Positions 29,204 through 37,651 of a DNA stretch of 64,000 bases are shown here, piece after piece. Both the position numbers and the translations under genes were made by a program. Below the pieces are notes generated by a model that was not told the origin of the DNA, searched no databases, and saw only the letters and a program-made list of their open reading frames with translations. Position 1 is the first letter of the stretch. Each line of letters starts with the position of its first letter. The stretch is taken from assembly GCA_014138645.1 (NCBI GenBank), contig JACJIB010000005.1, positions 124,001 to 188,000 on the forward strand, read 5' to 3'. Source of the stretch: Methylorubrum thiocyanatum (GTDB lineage Bacteria; Pseudomonadota; Alphaproteobacteria; Rhizobiales; Beijerinckiaceae).

Positions 29204-29623
29204 TCACGTATGTGGCAAGGCCTGCGGGCTCGCGGCCGCCCGCGCTTCTCCGGCGCAATCCCAGATGCTCAGGATCGCGCTGATGCGGCAGGATTCCATC
29301 AGGGCGATGTGATCGACCTTCCGCTCGCAGAAGGTCTTCAGGCAGTCCTGCGGCGAGGTGCCGATCTCGACGGCGGGAAAGTCGTGGTCGGTGATGAGCC
29401 AGACGCTGCGATTGTAGACGTCCGGCCCCTCGGTCGCCACGGCGCGGAAGATGTCGCGCTGGGTGAGGAGGCCGGTCACGGTCGCATCGGCGTCGCCCTC
29501 GACGACGACGAGAGCGCCGGTTCCCGGCTGGGCGAGGAGCTGCGCCGCCTCGGCCACCGACCGGTCTCTGTGAATGGTGCGGACGCGCGAGGCGTCCGGC
29601 TCACGGCGCATCGTTCCAAACAC
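29204..29623 (-). CDS. CBS-domain protein
   Basis: 139 aa with a tandem CBS pair (Bateman module) filling the protein: VRTIHRDRSVAEAAQLLAQPGTGALVVVEGDADATVTGLLTQRDIFRAVA and AVEIGTSPQDCLKTFCERKVDHIALMESCRISAILSIWD. Such modules bind adenine nucleotides or SAM and regulate partners. It is the first gene of the minus-strand group CBS / 97-aa / P-loop, and has an operator copy 53 bp upstream of its start. A nucleotide-sensing partner for the P-loop protein is a plausible role. Confidence 0.85.
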   Translation of the reverse strand: MFGTMRREPDASRVRTIHRDRSVAEAAQLLAQPGTGALVVVEGDADATVTGLLTQRDIFRAVATEGPDVYNRSVWLITDHDFPAVEIGTSPQDCLKTFCERKVDHIALMESCRISAILSIWDCAGEARAAASPQALPHT

Positions 29624-30054
29624 GGCGCTCCTCCATCGGCATGCCTCTCAGCCGGGGCCGCCTTGGAGATCAGGCTGGTATACAACATACCTATTGTCAA
29701 TGCCGCATTTTGAATTATGGTGCCGTGGTCCGCGCGCCATCGGCAAGATCGATCCGCCGGTCTTCAAACAGCCATGGGCCTGGGCGGACGATCCGCGGCC
29801 CGCCTCGCTCACGATCCGGGCCGGCCTCAAGCCCGCCCGTCCTCCGTGTCGCCGACATCGCTCCGAGAGAGACAGCTCCGAGCGGCGGGGATGCCGTCCG
29901 TTGCTCTAGAGACTTCGATCGGCCGATTTCATCACCAAAGCAATTCTCTCAACGTGATTAAGTGCCCGATTATATTCAATTTTTTACCTCGTTGACGACC
30001 TGAGACCACGACCAAAAAGCTCGGAAAAATCGAGCATTCACTGGAGATGCGTCC
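29624..30054. other. Divergent region between CBS gene and the first OxlT gene
   Basis: 431 bp. An operator copy lies at 29676-29692, close to the CBS gene. The 70 bp before the OxlT start are AT-rich for this genome (around 29945-29990) and may contain its promoter. No protein gene is supported. Confidence 0.5.
29676..29692 (-). promoter_or_regulatory. Composite GntR/FCD operator, site 3
   Basis: On the minus strand AGGTATGTTGTATACCA: palindrome-like TTGTATACCA with a third half-site AGGTAT 7 bp before it. It lies 53 bp before the CBS gene and 362 bp before the first OxlT gene; the orientation fits the CBS gene. Confidence 0.65.
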
Positions 30055-31380
30055 ATGACCCAACCTTCGACCACCGATCCTTCGATCGCCCACCCCGGAG
30101 CGACCCCTGTACCCCCGCCGACGAACCGGTGGCTGCAACTGATCTTCGGCATCGTCTGCATGTGCATGATCGCCAACATGCAGTACGGCTGGACCTTCTT
30201 CGTCAATCCGATCCAGGAACGGCACGGCTGGGACCGCGCCGCGATCCAGGTCGCCTTCACCCTCTTCGTCGTCACCGAGACCTGGCTGGTGCCGATCGAG
30301 GGCTGGTTCGTCGACAAGTACGGCCCGCGGGTCGTGACGCTGGCCGGCGGCCTGATGTGCGGCCTCGCCTGGGTCGTCAACGCCTATGCCGACTCGCTGA
30401 CCCTGCTCTATCTCGGCGCCATCATCGGCGGCACCGGCGCGGGCGCGGTCTACGGCACCTGTGTCGGCAACTCGCTGAAATGGTTCCCCGACCGGCGCGG
30501 CCTCGCCGCCGGCCTCACCGCCATGGGCTTCGGTGCGGGCTCCGCGCTCACCGTGGTGCCGATCCAGGCGGTGATCCACCATTACAGCTACGAGTCGGCC
30601 TTCCTCTGGTTCGGCCTCGGCCAGGGCCTGGTGGTGATGCTGATCGCCCTGTTCCTGGTGGCGCCGAAGAAGGGGCAGGTGCCCGAGATCGCCCGCGTCA
30701 GCCAGAGCAAGCGTGACTTCACCCCCGGCGAGATGGTGCGCACCCCGATCTTCTGGGTGATGTACGCGATGTTCGTGATGATGGCCGCCGGCGGCCTGAT
30801 GGCGACCGCCCAGCTCGGCCCCATCGCCAAGGACTTTCACATCGCCGACGTGCCTGTGAGCCTGTTTGGCATCACCCTGCCGGCGCTGACCTTCGCCGCG
30901 ACCATCGACCGGGTGCTCAACGGCGTGACCCGCCCGCTCTTCGGCTGGATCTCCGACCATATCGGCCGCGAGAACACGATGTTCCTTTCCTTCGGCATCG
31001 AGGGTGTGGGCATCTACCTCCTGAGCCAGTTCGGCCACGACCCGATCATGTTCGTGATCCTGACCGGACTCGTGTTCTTTGCCTGGGGCGAGATCTACTC
31101 GCTGTTCCCGGCGACCTGCGGCGACACCTTCGGCTCGAAGTATGCGGCCACCAATGCCGGTCTGCTCTACACCGCCAAGGGCACGGCGGCGCTGATCGTG
31201 CCCTATACCAGCATCCTTACCACGATGACGGGAAGCTGGCACGCGGTGTTCCTGGCGGCCGCCGCGCTCAACATCATCGCGGCCTTCATGGCGCTCTTCG
31301 TCCTCAAGCCGATGCGGCACGCCTATACGCGGGCCGCGGCGCCTCTCGAGACCAAGCCGAAGCCCGCCGCGGCGCACTGA
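30055..31380 (+). CDS. MFS oxalate/formate antiporter (OxlT-like), paralogue 1
   Basis: 441 aa, 12 predicted transmembrane segments; exchanges oxalate for formate across the inner membrane in the OxlT/OFA family. The N-terminus NRWLQLIFGIVCMCMIANMQYGWTFFVNPI is the first helix with the OFA signature QYGWT; later FPDRRGLAAGLTAMGFGAG and EIYSLFPATCGDTFGSKYAATNAGLLYTAKGTAAL are strongly conserved with paralogue 2. Equal in length to paralogue 2. It has no TGGTAT operator directly in front. A hairpin terminator follows. Confidence 0.92.
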   Translation: MTQPSTTDPSIAHPGATPVPPPTNRWLQLIFGIVCMCMIANMQYGWTFFVNPIQERHGWDRAAIQVAFTLFVVTETWLVPIEGWFVDKYGPRVVTLAGGLMCGLAWVVNAYADSLTLLYLGAIIGGTGAGAVYGTCVGNSLKWFPDRRGLAAGLTAMGFGAGSALTVVPIQAVIHHYSYESAFLWFGLGQGLVVMLIALFLVAPKKGQVPEIARVSQSKRDFTPGEMVRTPIFWVMYAMFVMMAAGGLMATAQLGPIAKDFHIADVPVSLFGITLPALTFAATIDRVLNGVTRPLFGWISDHIGRENTMFLSFGIEGVGIYLLSQFGHDPIMFVILTGLVFFAWGEIYSLFPATCGDTFGSKYAATNAGLLYTAKGTAALIVPYTSILTTMTGSWHAVFLAAAALNIIAAFMALFVLKPMRHAYTRAAAPLETKPKPAAAH

Positions 31381-31389
31381 GCCTCGTCT

Positions 31390-31416
31390 CCGGCCGGCCC
31401 CGCCGGCCGGCCTTTC
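31390..31416 (+). terminator. Terminator after OxlT paralogue 1
   Basis: Perfect 9-bp stem CCGGCCGGC / GCCGGCCGG with a CCC loop (31390-31410), followed by CCTTTCG, 10 bp after the stop codon. Confidence 0.65.
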
Positions 31417-31570
31417 GAACCATTGACGGCGCGCGCCGGGCCAGACCGCCCGGCGCGCGTCGTCGCGTCTGCAGCAGGCCCCCGCACGTCGCTTCGAACG
31501 ATGCGTGTCGAGGCATCTTACGGCCGGTGTGCCGGGTTGCCGCAGCCGCACCCGAGGATCTTTGTCACTC

Positions 31571-31587
31571 TGGTATATTGTATGCCT
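31571..31587 (+). promoter_or_regulatory. Composite GntR/FCD operator, site 4
   Basis: TGGTATATTGTATGCCT: TGGTAT, then TTGTATGCCT 7 bp later. It lies 62 bp before the start of OxlT paralogue 2, in the common orientation, so it probably overlaps that promoter. Confidence 0.68.
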
Positions 31588-31648
31588 AGCATCATTGTGC
31601 ATGATGTGGCGCCAGGGGAGCACGAGAAACGCTTTAGGGAGATCCCGG

Positions 31649-32974
31649 ATGGTTCACCAACCGGCAGAGCAACACGCGCATCGCGAGGCACCTTCCGATG
31701 CGCCTTCCGCCAAGTGGTGGCAACTCGCCTTCGGCGTGCTCTGCATGGCCATGATCGCCAACCTCCAGTACGGCTGGACCCTGTTCGTCGATCCGATCGA
31801 CGCGCAGCACCAATGGGGGCGAACGGCGATCCAGTTCGCCTTCACGATCTTCGTCGCCACCGAAACCTGGCTCGTGCCGATCGAGACGTGGTTCGTCGAC
31901 CGCTACGGCCCGAGCATCGTGGTCGGTTTCGGCGGGGTCATGATCGCCCTGTCCTGGACGCTCAATGCCTACGCCGACTCGCTCTTCCTGCTCTACGCCG
32001 CGGCGGTGATCGGCGGCATCGGTGCGGGATCGGTCTACGGCACCTGCGTCGGCAACGCCCTCAAGTGGTTCCCCGACCGGCGCGGCCTCGCGGCGGGCGC
32101 GACCGCGGCGGGCTTCGGCGCGGGCGCGGCGATCACCGTGATCCCGATCGCCAACATGATCGCCGCGAGCGGCTATCAGAAGGCCTTCCTCGTGTTCGGG
32201 CTCGGCCAGGGCGCCGTCGTCCTCCTGCTGTCGTTCCTGCTGCGCAAGCCTTCCGTGGCGGTGCCGATCCGGCGCAAGAACCTGCGCCTGCCCCAGACCA
32301 AGATCGACCGCAGCCCGAAGGAGGCGGTGCGCACGCCCGTGTTCTGGACGATGTACGCGATGTTCGTGATGGTCGCCTCTGGCGGCCTGATGGCGGCAGC
32401 GCAGATCGCCCCGATCGCCCACGACTTCAAGGTCGCCGACGTGCCGATGAGCCTGTTCGGCCTGCAAATGGCGGCGCTGACCCTCGCGATCTCGCTCGAC
32501 CGGATCTTCGATGGGTTCGGCCGGCCGTTCTTCGGCTGGGTCTCCGACAATATCGGCCGCGAGAACACGATGTTCATCGCCTTCGTCATCGCCGCCACCG
32601 CCTGCATCCTGCTGCTGGGCTACGGACGCAACCCGATCGTCTTCGTGCTGTGCACGGCGATGTATTTCGGGGTGTTCGGCGAGATCTACTCGCTGTTCCC
32701 GGCGACCTGCGGCGATACCTTCGGCTCGAAGTACGCGGCCAGCAATGCCGGCCTGCTCTACACTGCCAAGGGTACGGCGGCCTTCCTCGTCCCCTTCGCC
32801 AGCGTGTTGTCGGCGAGCTACGGCTGGTCGGCCGTGTTCGGCCTCATCATCGGGCTGAACATCCTGGCCGCCGCGCTCGCGGTGTTCGTGCTGAAGCCGA
32901 TGCGGCGGCGCTATCTCGCGTCGGAAGCCGAGATCGCCGAGGCGGCCGAGGCGCGGTCGGTCAAGCTCGCCTGA
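31649..32974 (+). CDS. MFS oxalate/formate antiporter (OxlT-like), paralogue 2
   Basis: 441 aa, same length as paralogue 1, with matching key segments (ANLQYGWTLFVDPI, FPDRRGLAAGATAAGFGAG, EIYSLFPATCGDTFGSKYAASNAGLLYTAKGTAAF). The start MVHQPAEQ at 31649 is chosen because it gives the same length and lies 62 bp after the operator. Paralogue duplication with different promoter control suggests two transport conditions, for example oxalate uptake versus formate or another carboxylate export. Followed by a hairpin terminator. Confidence 0.92.
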   Translation: MVHQPAEQHAHREAPSDAPSAKWWQLAFGVLCMAMIANLQYGWTLFVDPIDAQHQWGRTAIQFAFTIFVATETWLVPIETWFVDRYGPSIVVGFGGVMIALSWTLNAYADSLFLLYAAAVIGGIGAGSVYGTCVGNALKWFPDRRGLAAGATAAGFGAGAAITVIPIANMIAASGYQKAFLVFGLGQGAVVLLLSFLLRKPSVAVPIRRKNLRLPQTKIDRSPKEAVRTPVFWTMYAMFVMVASGGLMAAAQIAPIAHDFKVADVPMSLFGLQMAALTLAISLDRIFDGFGRPFFGWVSDNIGRENTMFIAFVIAATACILLLGYGRNPIVFVLCTAMYFGVFGEIYSLFPATCGDTFGSKYAASNAGLLYTAKGTAAFLVPFASVLSASYGWSAVFGLIIGLNILAAALAVFVLKPMRRRYLASEAEIAEAAEARSVKLA

Positions 32975-33006
32975 GGGGGGCGGGCGGCCCACGGTTCTGA
33001 CTGACG

Positions 33007-33044
33007 AGAAACGCGCCGCGGCGGATGACGCCCGGCGCGTTTCT
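33007..33044 (+). terminator. Terminator after OxlT paralogue 2
   Basis: 12-bp perfect stem AGAAACGCGCCG / CGGCGCGTTTCT (33007-33018, 33033-33044) with a 14-nt loop, 32 bp after the stop; the run TTTCTTC ends it. Confidence 0.7.
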
Positions 33045-33230
33045 TCGTGGAGAGCCTGTTTGCCGAACCCTATCGCCGACGGCCGGCATCGATCGGCGCG
33101 AAGCGATCCCGCCGCACGATCGTCGAGGACGAAGCGGGCGCACGCCGTCCCTCATCGTCCTTCCGGAACCGGCACCGCGACGCTCGCGACGTGCCGGAAG
33201 AAAAGTGCCAGTTCCGTTTGACCGCCTATT

Positions 33231-33247
33231 TGGTATTTGGTATGCCA
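33231..33247 (+). promoter_or_regulatory. Composite GntR/FCD operator, site 5
   Basis: TGGTATTTGGTATGCCAGA from 33231: TGGTAT half-site, then TGGTATGCCA palindrome 7 bp later. It lies 144 bp before oxc in the common orientation. Confidence 0.75.
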
Positions 33248-33390
33248 GATCCGTCGCAGCAAGACCGGCCGTTCCCCGAACGGCCCGTGCGCGCCGGAAG
33301 GCGCCGTGAGAGACGCGAAACGCGCCCGGCCCCGACGCCATCGGGTCCCGCGCCCGACAACAGCATCCGCACCGAGAGGGAGAACGCCGC

Positions 33391-35145
33391 ATGACCGTCC
33401 AGGCCCAGAACATCGACGCGATCACCGCGGGCGCCGTGCCCCACGAGGAGGCGGAGCTGACCGACGGCTTCCACCTCGTCATCGACGCGCTCAAGCTCAA
33501 CGGCATCGAGACGATCTACAACGTGCCGGGCATCCCGATCACCGATCTCGGCCGTCTGGCCCAGGCCGAGGGCCTGCGGGTCGTCTCCTTCCGCCACGAG
33601 CAGAACGCGGGCAACGCGGCGGCGATCGCCGGCTTCCTCACCAAGAAGCCGGGCATCTGCCTCACCGTCTCGGCGCCGGGCTTCCTCAACGGCCTGACGG
33701 CGCTGGCGAACGCCACCACCAACTGCTTCCCGATGATCCTGATCTCCGGCTCGTCCGAGCGCGAGATCGTCGATCTGCAGCAGGGCGACTACGAGGAGAT
33801 GGACCAGCTCGCCATCGCCAAGCCGCTGTGCAAGGCCGCCTTCCGCGTCCTGCACGCCGCCGATATCGGGATCGGCGTGGCCCGTGCGATCCGCGCCGCC
33901 GTCTCCGGCCGGCCCGGCGGCGTCTATCTCGACCTGCCCGCCAAGCTGTTCTCGCAGGTCATCGACGCCGATCTCGGCGCACGCTCGCTGGTGAAGGTGA
34001 TCGATCCGGCTCCGGCCCAGATCCCGGCTCCGGCCTCCGTCGCCCGCGCCCTCGATCTGCTGAAGGGGGCCGAGCGTCCGCTGATCATCCTCGGCAAGGG
34101 CGCCGCCTACGCCCAGGCCGACGAGGCGGTCCGCGCGCTCGTCGAGGAGAGCGGCATCCCCTACGTGCCGATGAGCATGGCCAAGGGCCTCCTGCCCGAC
34201 ACCCACCCGCTCTCGGCCGGCGCGGCGCGCTCCACCGCGCTCAAGGATTCCGATGTCGTCGTGCTGGTCGGCGCCCGCCTCAACTGGCTGCTGTCCCACG
34301 GCAAGGGCAAGACCTGGGGCGAGCCGGGCTCCAAGCGCTTCATCCAGATCGACATCGAGCCGCGGGAGATGGACTCGAACGTCGAGATCGCCGCCCCGCT
34401 GGTGGGCGACATCGGCTCCTGCGTCGAGGCGCTGCTGGAAGGGATCCGCAAGGACTGGAAGGGCGCGCCTGAGAACTGGCTCCAGACCATCCGCACGAAG
34501 CGCGAGGCCAATATCGCCAAGATGGCCCCGAAGCTGATGAAGAACACCTCGCCGATGTGCTTCCACTCGGCGCTGGGCGCCCTGCGGACCGTCATCAAGG
34601 AGCGGCCCGACGCGATCCTCGTCAACGAGGGCGCCAACACCCTCGATCTCGCCCGCGGCATCATCGACATGTACCAGCCGCGCAAGCGCCTGGACGTCGG
34701 CACCTGGGGCGTGATGGGCATCGGCATGGGCTTCGCCGTCGCGGCCGCCGTCGAGACCGGCAAGCCGGTTCTGGCGGTCGAGGGCGACTCGGCCTTCGGC
34801 TTCTCCGGCATGGAGGTGGAGACCATCTGCCGCTACGACCTGCCGGTCTGCATCGTGATCTTCAACAACAACGGCATCTACCGCGGCACCGACACCGACC
34901 CGACCGGGCGCGACCCCGGCACCACGGTCTTCGTGAAGGATAGCCGCTACGACAAGATGATGGAGGCCTTCGGCGGCGTCGGCGTGAACGTCACCACGCC
35001 GGACGAGCTGAAGCGGGCGGTCGATGCGGCGATGGATTCCGGCAAGCCGACCCTCATCAACGCGGTGATCGACCCCGCCGCCGGCAGCGAGAGCGGCAAT
35101 ATCGGCAGCCTCAACCCGCAGAGCACGCTGAAAAAGAAGAAGTGA
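33391..35145 (+). CDS. oxc: Oxalyl-CoA decarboxylase
   Basis: 584-aa thiamine-diphosphate enzyme that converts oxalyl-CoA to formyl-CoA and CO2; formyl-CoA is recycled by the CoA-transferases. The catalytic glutamate is in [12 protein letters not shown] (Glu70); the ThDP/Mg motif [19 protein letters not shown]...NNN is at about 467-493. The start at 33391 has a GAGGGAGA ribosome site. An operator copy is 144 bp upstream. It is monocistronic: a strong terminator follows. Confidence 0.97.
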   Translation: MTVQAQNIDAITAGAVPHEEAELTDGFHLVIDALKLNGIETIYNVPGIPITDLGRLAQAEGLRVVSFRHEQNAGNAAAIAGFLTKKPGICLTVSAPGFLNGLTALANATTNCFPMILISGSSEREIVDLQQGDYEEMDQLAIAKPLCKAAFRVLHAADIGIGVARAIRAAVSGRPGGVYLDLPAKLFSQVIDADLGARSLVKVIDPAPAQIPAPASVARALDLLKGAERPLIILGKGAAYAQADEAVRALVEESGIPYVPMSMAKGLLPDTHPLSAGAARSTALKDSDVVVLVGARLNWLLSHGKGKTWGEPGSKRFIQIDIEPREMDSNVEIAAPLVGDIGSCVEALLEGIRKDWKGAPENWLQTIRTKREANIAKMAPKLMKNTSPMCFHSALGALRTVIKERPDAILVNEGANTLDLARGIIDMYQPRKRLDVGTWGVMGIGMGFAVAAAVETGKPVLAVEGDSAFGFSGMEVETICRYDLPVCIVIFNNNGIYRGTDTDPTGRDPGTTVFVKDSRYDKMMEAFGGVGVNVTTPDELKRAVDAAMDSGKPTLINAVIDPAAGSESGNIGSLNPQSTLKKKK

Positions 35146-35181
35146 GGCGAAGGCCGCTTGGCCCCAGCCGACGCCTGAACC

Positions 35182-35217
35182 GGATCGCGGTGCCCGAGGG
35201 CGCCGCGATCCTTTTTT
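35182..35217 (+). terminator. Strong terminator after oxc
   Basis: 9-bp stem GGATCGCGG / CCGCGATCC (35182-35190, 35203-35211) with a 12-nt loop followed by a run of six T, 37 bp after the oxc stop. Confidence 0.88.
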
Positions 35218-35236
35218 GTCTGGCAAGCGCCCTCGG

Positions 35237-35374
35237 TCCTCATGCTGAGGTGCGACGCCAAGCGGAGCCTCGAAGCACGCAGGAAGGCTGCTCCGAGACA
35301 CCCGAGCCGGGGCGTCCCGGAAAACCGATCAGCCGTGCTTCGAGGCCCGCTGGCGCGGGCACCTCGGCATGACG
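35237..35374. repeat. MITE-like palindromic intergenic element, copy 2
   Basis: About 138 bp, with the same arms as the copy at 6702-6838: left arm CCTCATGCTGAGGTGC...GCCTCGAAGCACG, right arm CGTGCTTCGAGG...GCACCTCGGCATGA. The centre is unrelated to copy 1. It lies immediately after the oxc terminator and before the hydrolase start at 35408. Confidence 0.8.
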
Positions 35375-35407
35375 GGCCTGGGCTGGGTTCCATCAAAAGG
35401 ATCTCCC

Positions 35408-36127
35408 ATGGCCTCCTCCGCGATCGACCCCACCGCTCCCCTCGATCCCCGCCTCGCCGGCCGGCTCGCCTTCCTGCCGCGGCTGCCGACGAAGCCGGCG
35501 CTGCCGCCGGGCCGCCACGCGCTCGGGCTGTTCGAGACCCGCGACGCCATTCTCTGCGTGCCCGACCATGTCGATCCGCGCCTGCCGACCCCGCTGGTCG
35601 TGCTGTTCCACGGCGGCGGCGGGCATGCGGAGAAGATCCTGCCGATGCTGGAGGGGCATGCGAAGGCACGCGGCTTCCTGCTGCTCGCGCCACAATCGCT
35701 CTATCCGACCTGGGATCTCGTCATCGTCGGCAACGGGCCGGACCGGGAGCGGCTCGATCAGGCCCTGGCGGAGGTCGCCGACCGCTTCCTGATCGACCCG
35801 CGGCACCTCGCCTTCGCGGGGCACTCGGATGGCGGCAGCTACGCCCTGTCGCTCGGGCTCACCAACGGCGACCGGGTCAGCCACCTGATCGTGTCCTCGG
35901 CCGGCTTCATGTCGGTGCAGGTGCAGGCGGGCGCGCCCAAGATCTTCCTCTCGCACGGAACCCGCGACGAGCAGATCGGGATCGACCGCAGCGCCCGCAC
36001 CCATGCCCGGCTGCTGAAGGGGGCGGGCTACGACCTGACCTATGTCGAGTATGACGGCCCGCACGCCTACAATCCGGACGTGGTGGCCCAGGCCGTCGAT
36101 TTCTTCCTGGGCGATTTCTTCGCCTGA
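35408..36127 (+). CDS. Phospholipase/carboxylesterase-type alpha/beta hydrolase
   Basis: 239 aa from MASSAIDPTAPLD. The nucleophile elbow GHSDGGSYA, the acid GTRDEQIG and the catalytic His in DGPHAYNPD are in the right order; VVLFHGGGGHAEKIL is the oxyanion-hole segment. It is separated from oxc by the terminator and repeat, so it is not obviously part of oxalate metabolism. The substrate is unknown. Confidence 0.88.
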   Translation: MASSAIDPTAPLDPRLAGRLAFLPRLPTKPALPPGRHALGLFETRDAILCVPDHVDPRLPTPLVVLFHGGGGHAEKILPMLEGHAKARGFLLLAPQSLYPTWDLVIVGNGPDRERLDQALAEVADRFLIDPRHLAFAGHSDGGSYALSLGLTNGDRVSHLIVSSAGFMSVQVQAGAPKIFLSHGTRDEQIGIDRSARTHARLLKGAGYDLTYVEYDGPHAYNPDVVAQAVDFFLGDFFA

Positions 36128-36188
36128 CCGGAGCCACCCGCCCGAACAGTCACCGTCCGGCCGTCGGGACGATGCGTGAGCGTCAGCC

Positions 36189-37403
36189 TCAGGCGATCCC
36201 GGCGGCGAGGCCCGCAGGCAGGCGCTCCGCGCGCTCGGGCGCGGTGTCGCGGTTGCCCGCGTCGCGGGTGGCGGCCTCGGTCAGCAGGGCGGCCACGAGG
36301 TCGCTCTGCGAGACGACGCCCATCAGCCGTCCCTCCGGCCCGACCACGGGCAGGTGGTGGTGGCCGCTCTGAGCCATCCGCGCCGCGACCTGAGCGAGCG
36401 ACATCTCCGGCCGCAGGCTCTCGACCTCGGTGGTCATCACGTCGGCGGCGCAGCCATGCGGGGCGCGGCCCCGGCCCAGCGTCAGTTGCCAGCGCCGGGC
36501 AAGGCCGAGGCGGGGGCCGCGCCCATCCCACTCCGCCTTGTCCATCAGGTCGGTCTGGGTGAGGACGCCGATCACCCGCGCGCTCTCGTCGGTGACGGGC
36601 AGCATCTTGATGTGATGGCGCCGCAGGAGGGCGAGCGCCTCCCGCAGGGGCGCCTCGGGAGCGATGCCGACGACGTCGCGGGTGAGGATCGAGGCGCAGG
36701 TCGCCGGCCCGGAGCGGCGCATGACGGCGCTGAGCTGGGCACGCCGCAGCAGCGCTTCGAGGTCGCCGCGGCCGATATCCAGCACCTGATCGTAATCTTC
36801 GAGCGCCGCGTCGATGTCGGCCGAGCTGAGGCCGAAGCGGCCCTCCGGGGTCGGGGCGGCGGGCGCGGCATGCGCGACATGCGGGTAGGAGCGGCCGGTG
36901 AGATTGTTGAACAGGAGCGCGATGCCGAGGATCAGGATCGTGTTCGCGCCCACCGGCCACAGCACGAAGCCGTAGCCGAGATCGTGGATCGCCGGCCCGC
37001 CCAGCACGGCGGTCAGCGCCACGGCGCCGCTGGGCGGATGCAGGCAGCGCAACGCCATCATCACCGCGATGGCGCCGGCGCCGGCGAGCGCCGCGGCCAC
37101 CAGGGGATCGTGGATGAACAGGCCGGCGGTGACGCCGACCACCGAGGCCACGAGGTTGCCGCCGAGGATCGACCAGGGCTGGGCCAGCGGGCTCGACGGG
37201 ACGGCGAAGAGCAGGACCGCGGAGGCGCCCATCGGCGCGATCAGGGCCGGCAGTTCGACCCCCGTGCCGAGGGCCGCGCGGGCCACGAGCCCGGTTCCGA
37301 GGAGGCCGGCCAGCGCTCCGCAGGCGGCGCGCACCCGCTCGCGCGGGCTGACGGGCGCGTGTTCCGGCAGGAGACGGCGCAGGAAGGACATCACCAGTCG
37401 CAT
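36189..37403 (-). CDS. HPP-family membrane protein with C-terminal CBS pair
   Basis: 404 aa from MRLVMSFLRRLLPE. The N-terminal half has four hydrophobic segments with the HPP signature LRCLHPPSGAVALTAVLGG (about 120-140); the C-terminal half is a tandem CBS pair (about 237-385; MRRSGPATCASILTRDVVGIAPEAPLREAL... and CAADVMTTEVESLRPEMSLAQVAARMAQ). HPP domains occur in nitrite or nutrient transport-related proteins; the CBS pair suggests nucleotide gating. It follows frc2 after a terminator, so is likely separately transcribed. Its role is unknown. Confidence 0.85.
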   Translation of the reverse strand: MRLVMSFLRRLLPEHAPVSPRERVRAACGALAGLLGTGLVARAALGTGVELPALIAPMGASAVLLFAVPSSPLAQPWSILGGNLVASVVGVTAGLFIHDPLVAAALAGAGAIAVMMALRCLHPPSGAVALTAVLGGPAIHDLGYGFVLWPVGANTILILGIALLFNNLTGRSYPHVAHAAPAAPTPEGRFGLSSADIDAALEDYDQVLDIGRGDLEALLRRAQLSAVMRRSGPATCASILTRDVVGIAPEAPLREALALLRRHHIKMLPVTDESARVIGVLTQTDLMDKAEWDGRGPRLGLARRWQLTLGRGRAPHGCAADVMTTEVESLRPEMSLAQVAARMAQSGHHHLPVVGPEGRLMGVVSQSDLVAALLTEAATRDAGNRDTAPERAERLPAGLAAGIA

Positions 37404-37523
37404 CACCGGCAGGGCACCGCAGGTTCGAGGCGAGGGGAGCGGGCGTCCGGGAGGGCGCGAACGGGTCCCGCGAGACGGAAAAACCGGACCGACGGGGTCG
37501 GCCCGGGAAAGTCATCGGAGGAG

Positions 37524-37549
37524 GAAAAAACCCGGGCACCATGCCCGGT
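37524..37549 (-). terminator. Terminator between frc2 and the HPP gene
   Basis: On the minus strand CCGGGCA-TGG-TGCCCGG followed by six T (T-run at 37525-37530). Other G/C palindromes between it and frc2 (for example GGCAGCCCGG...CCGGGCTGCC at 37618-37640) lack T-runs. Confidence 0.85.
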
Positions 37550-37651
37550 CAAGCGCTCCCGGGGCGATGCCCCGTCCCGGGAGATACATGGCCGAAGGGG
37601 TTCGGCCATTCCGTGCCGGCAGCCCGGAGACCGGGCTGCCGCGTTCATCCG

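Larger units (their letters stand above)
32975..33390. other. Region between OxlT paralogue 2 and oxc
   Basis: 416 bp. A terminator lies at 33007-33044 and an operator copy at 33231-33247; GAGAGGGAGA precedes the oxc start. No protein gene is supported in the remainder. Confidence 0.55.

Noticed and set aside
26860..29283. 807-codon plus-strand frame over the P-loop and CBS genes
   Set aside because: Mirror of the minus-strand genes, repetitive Arg/Glu/Leu composition and no fold signature; the minus-strand frames carry clear motifs (Walker A, CBS).
30000..30054. TGGTAT-type operator immediately before OxlT paralogue 1
   Set aside because: No match in this stretch; the nearest copy (29676) is 362 bp away and orientated to the CBS gene.
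33226..35301. Minus-strand 691-codon frame over oxc
   Set aside because: Antisense shadow of oxalyl-CoA decarboxylase.
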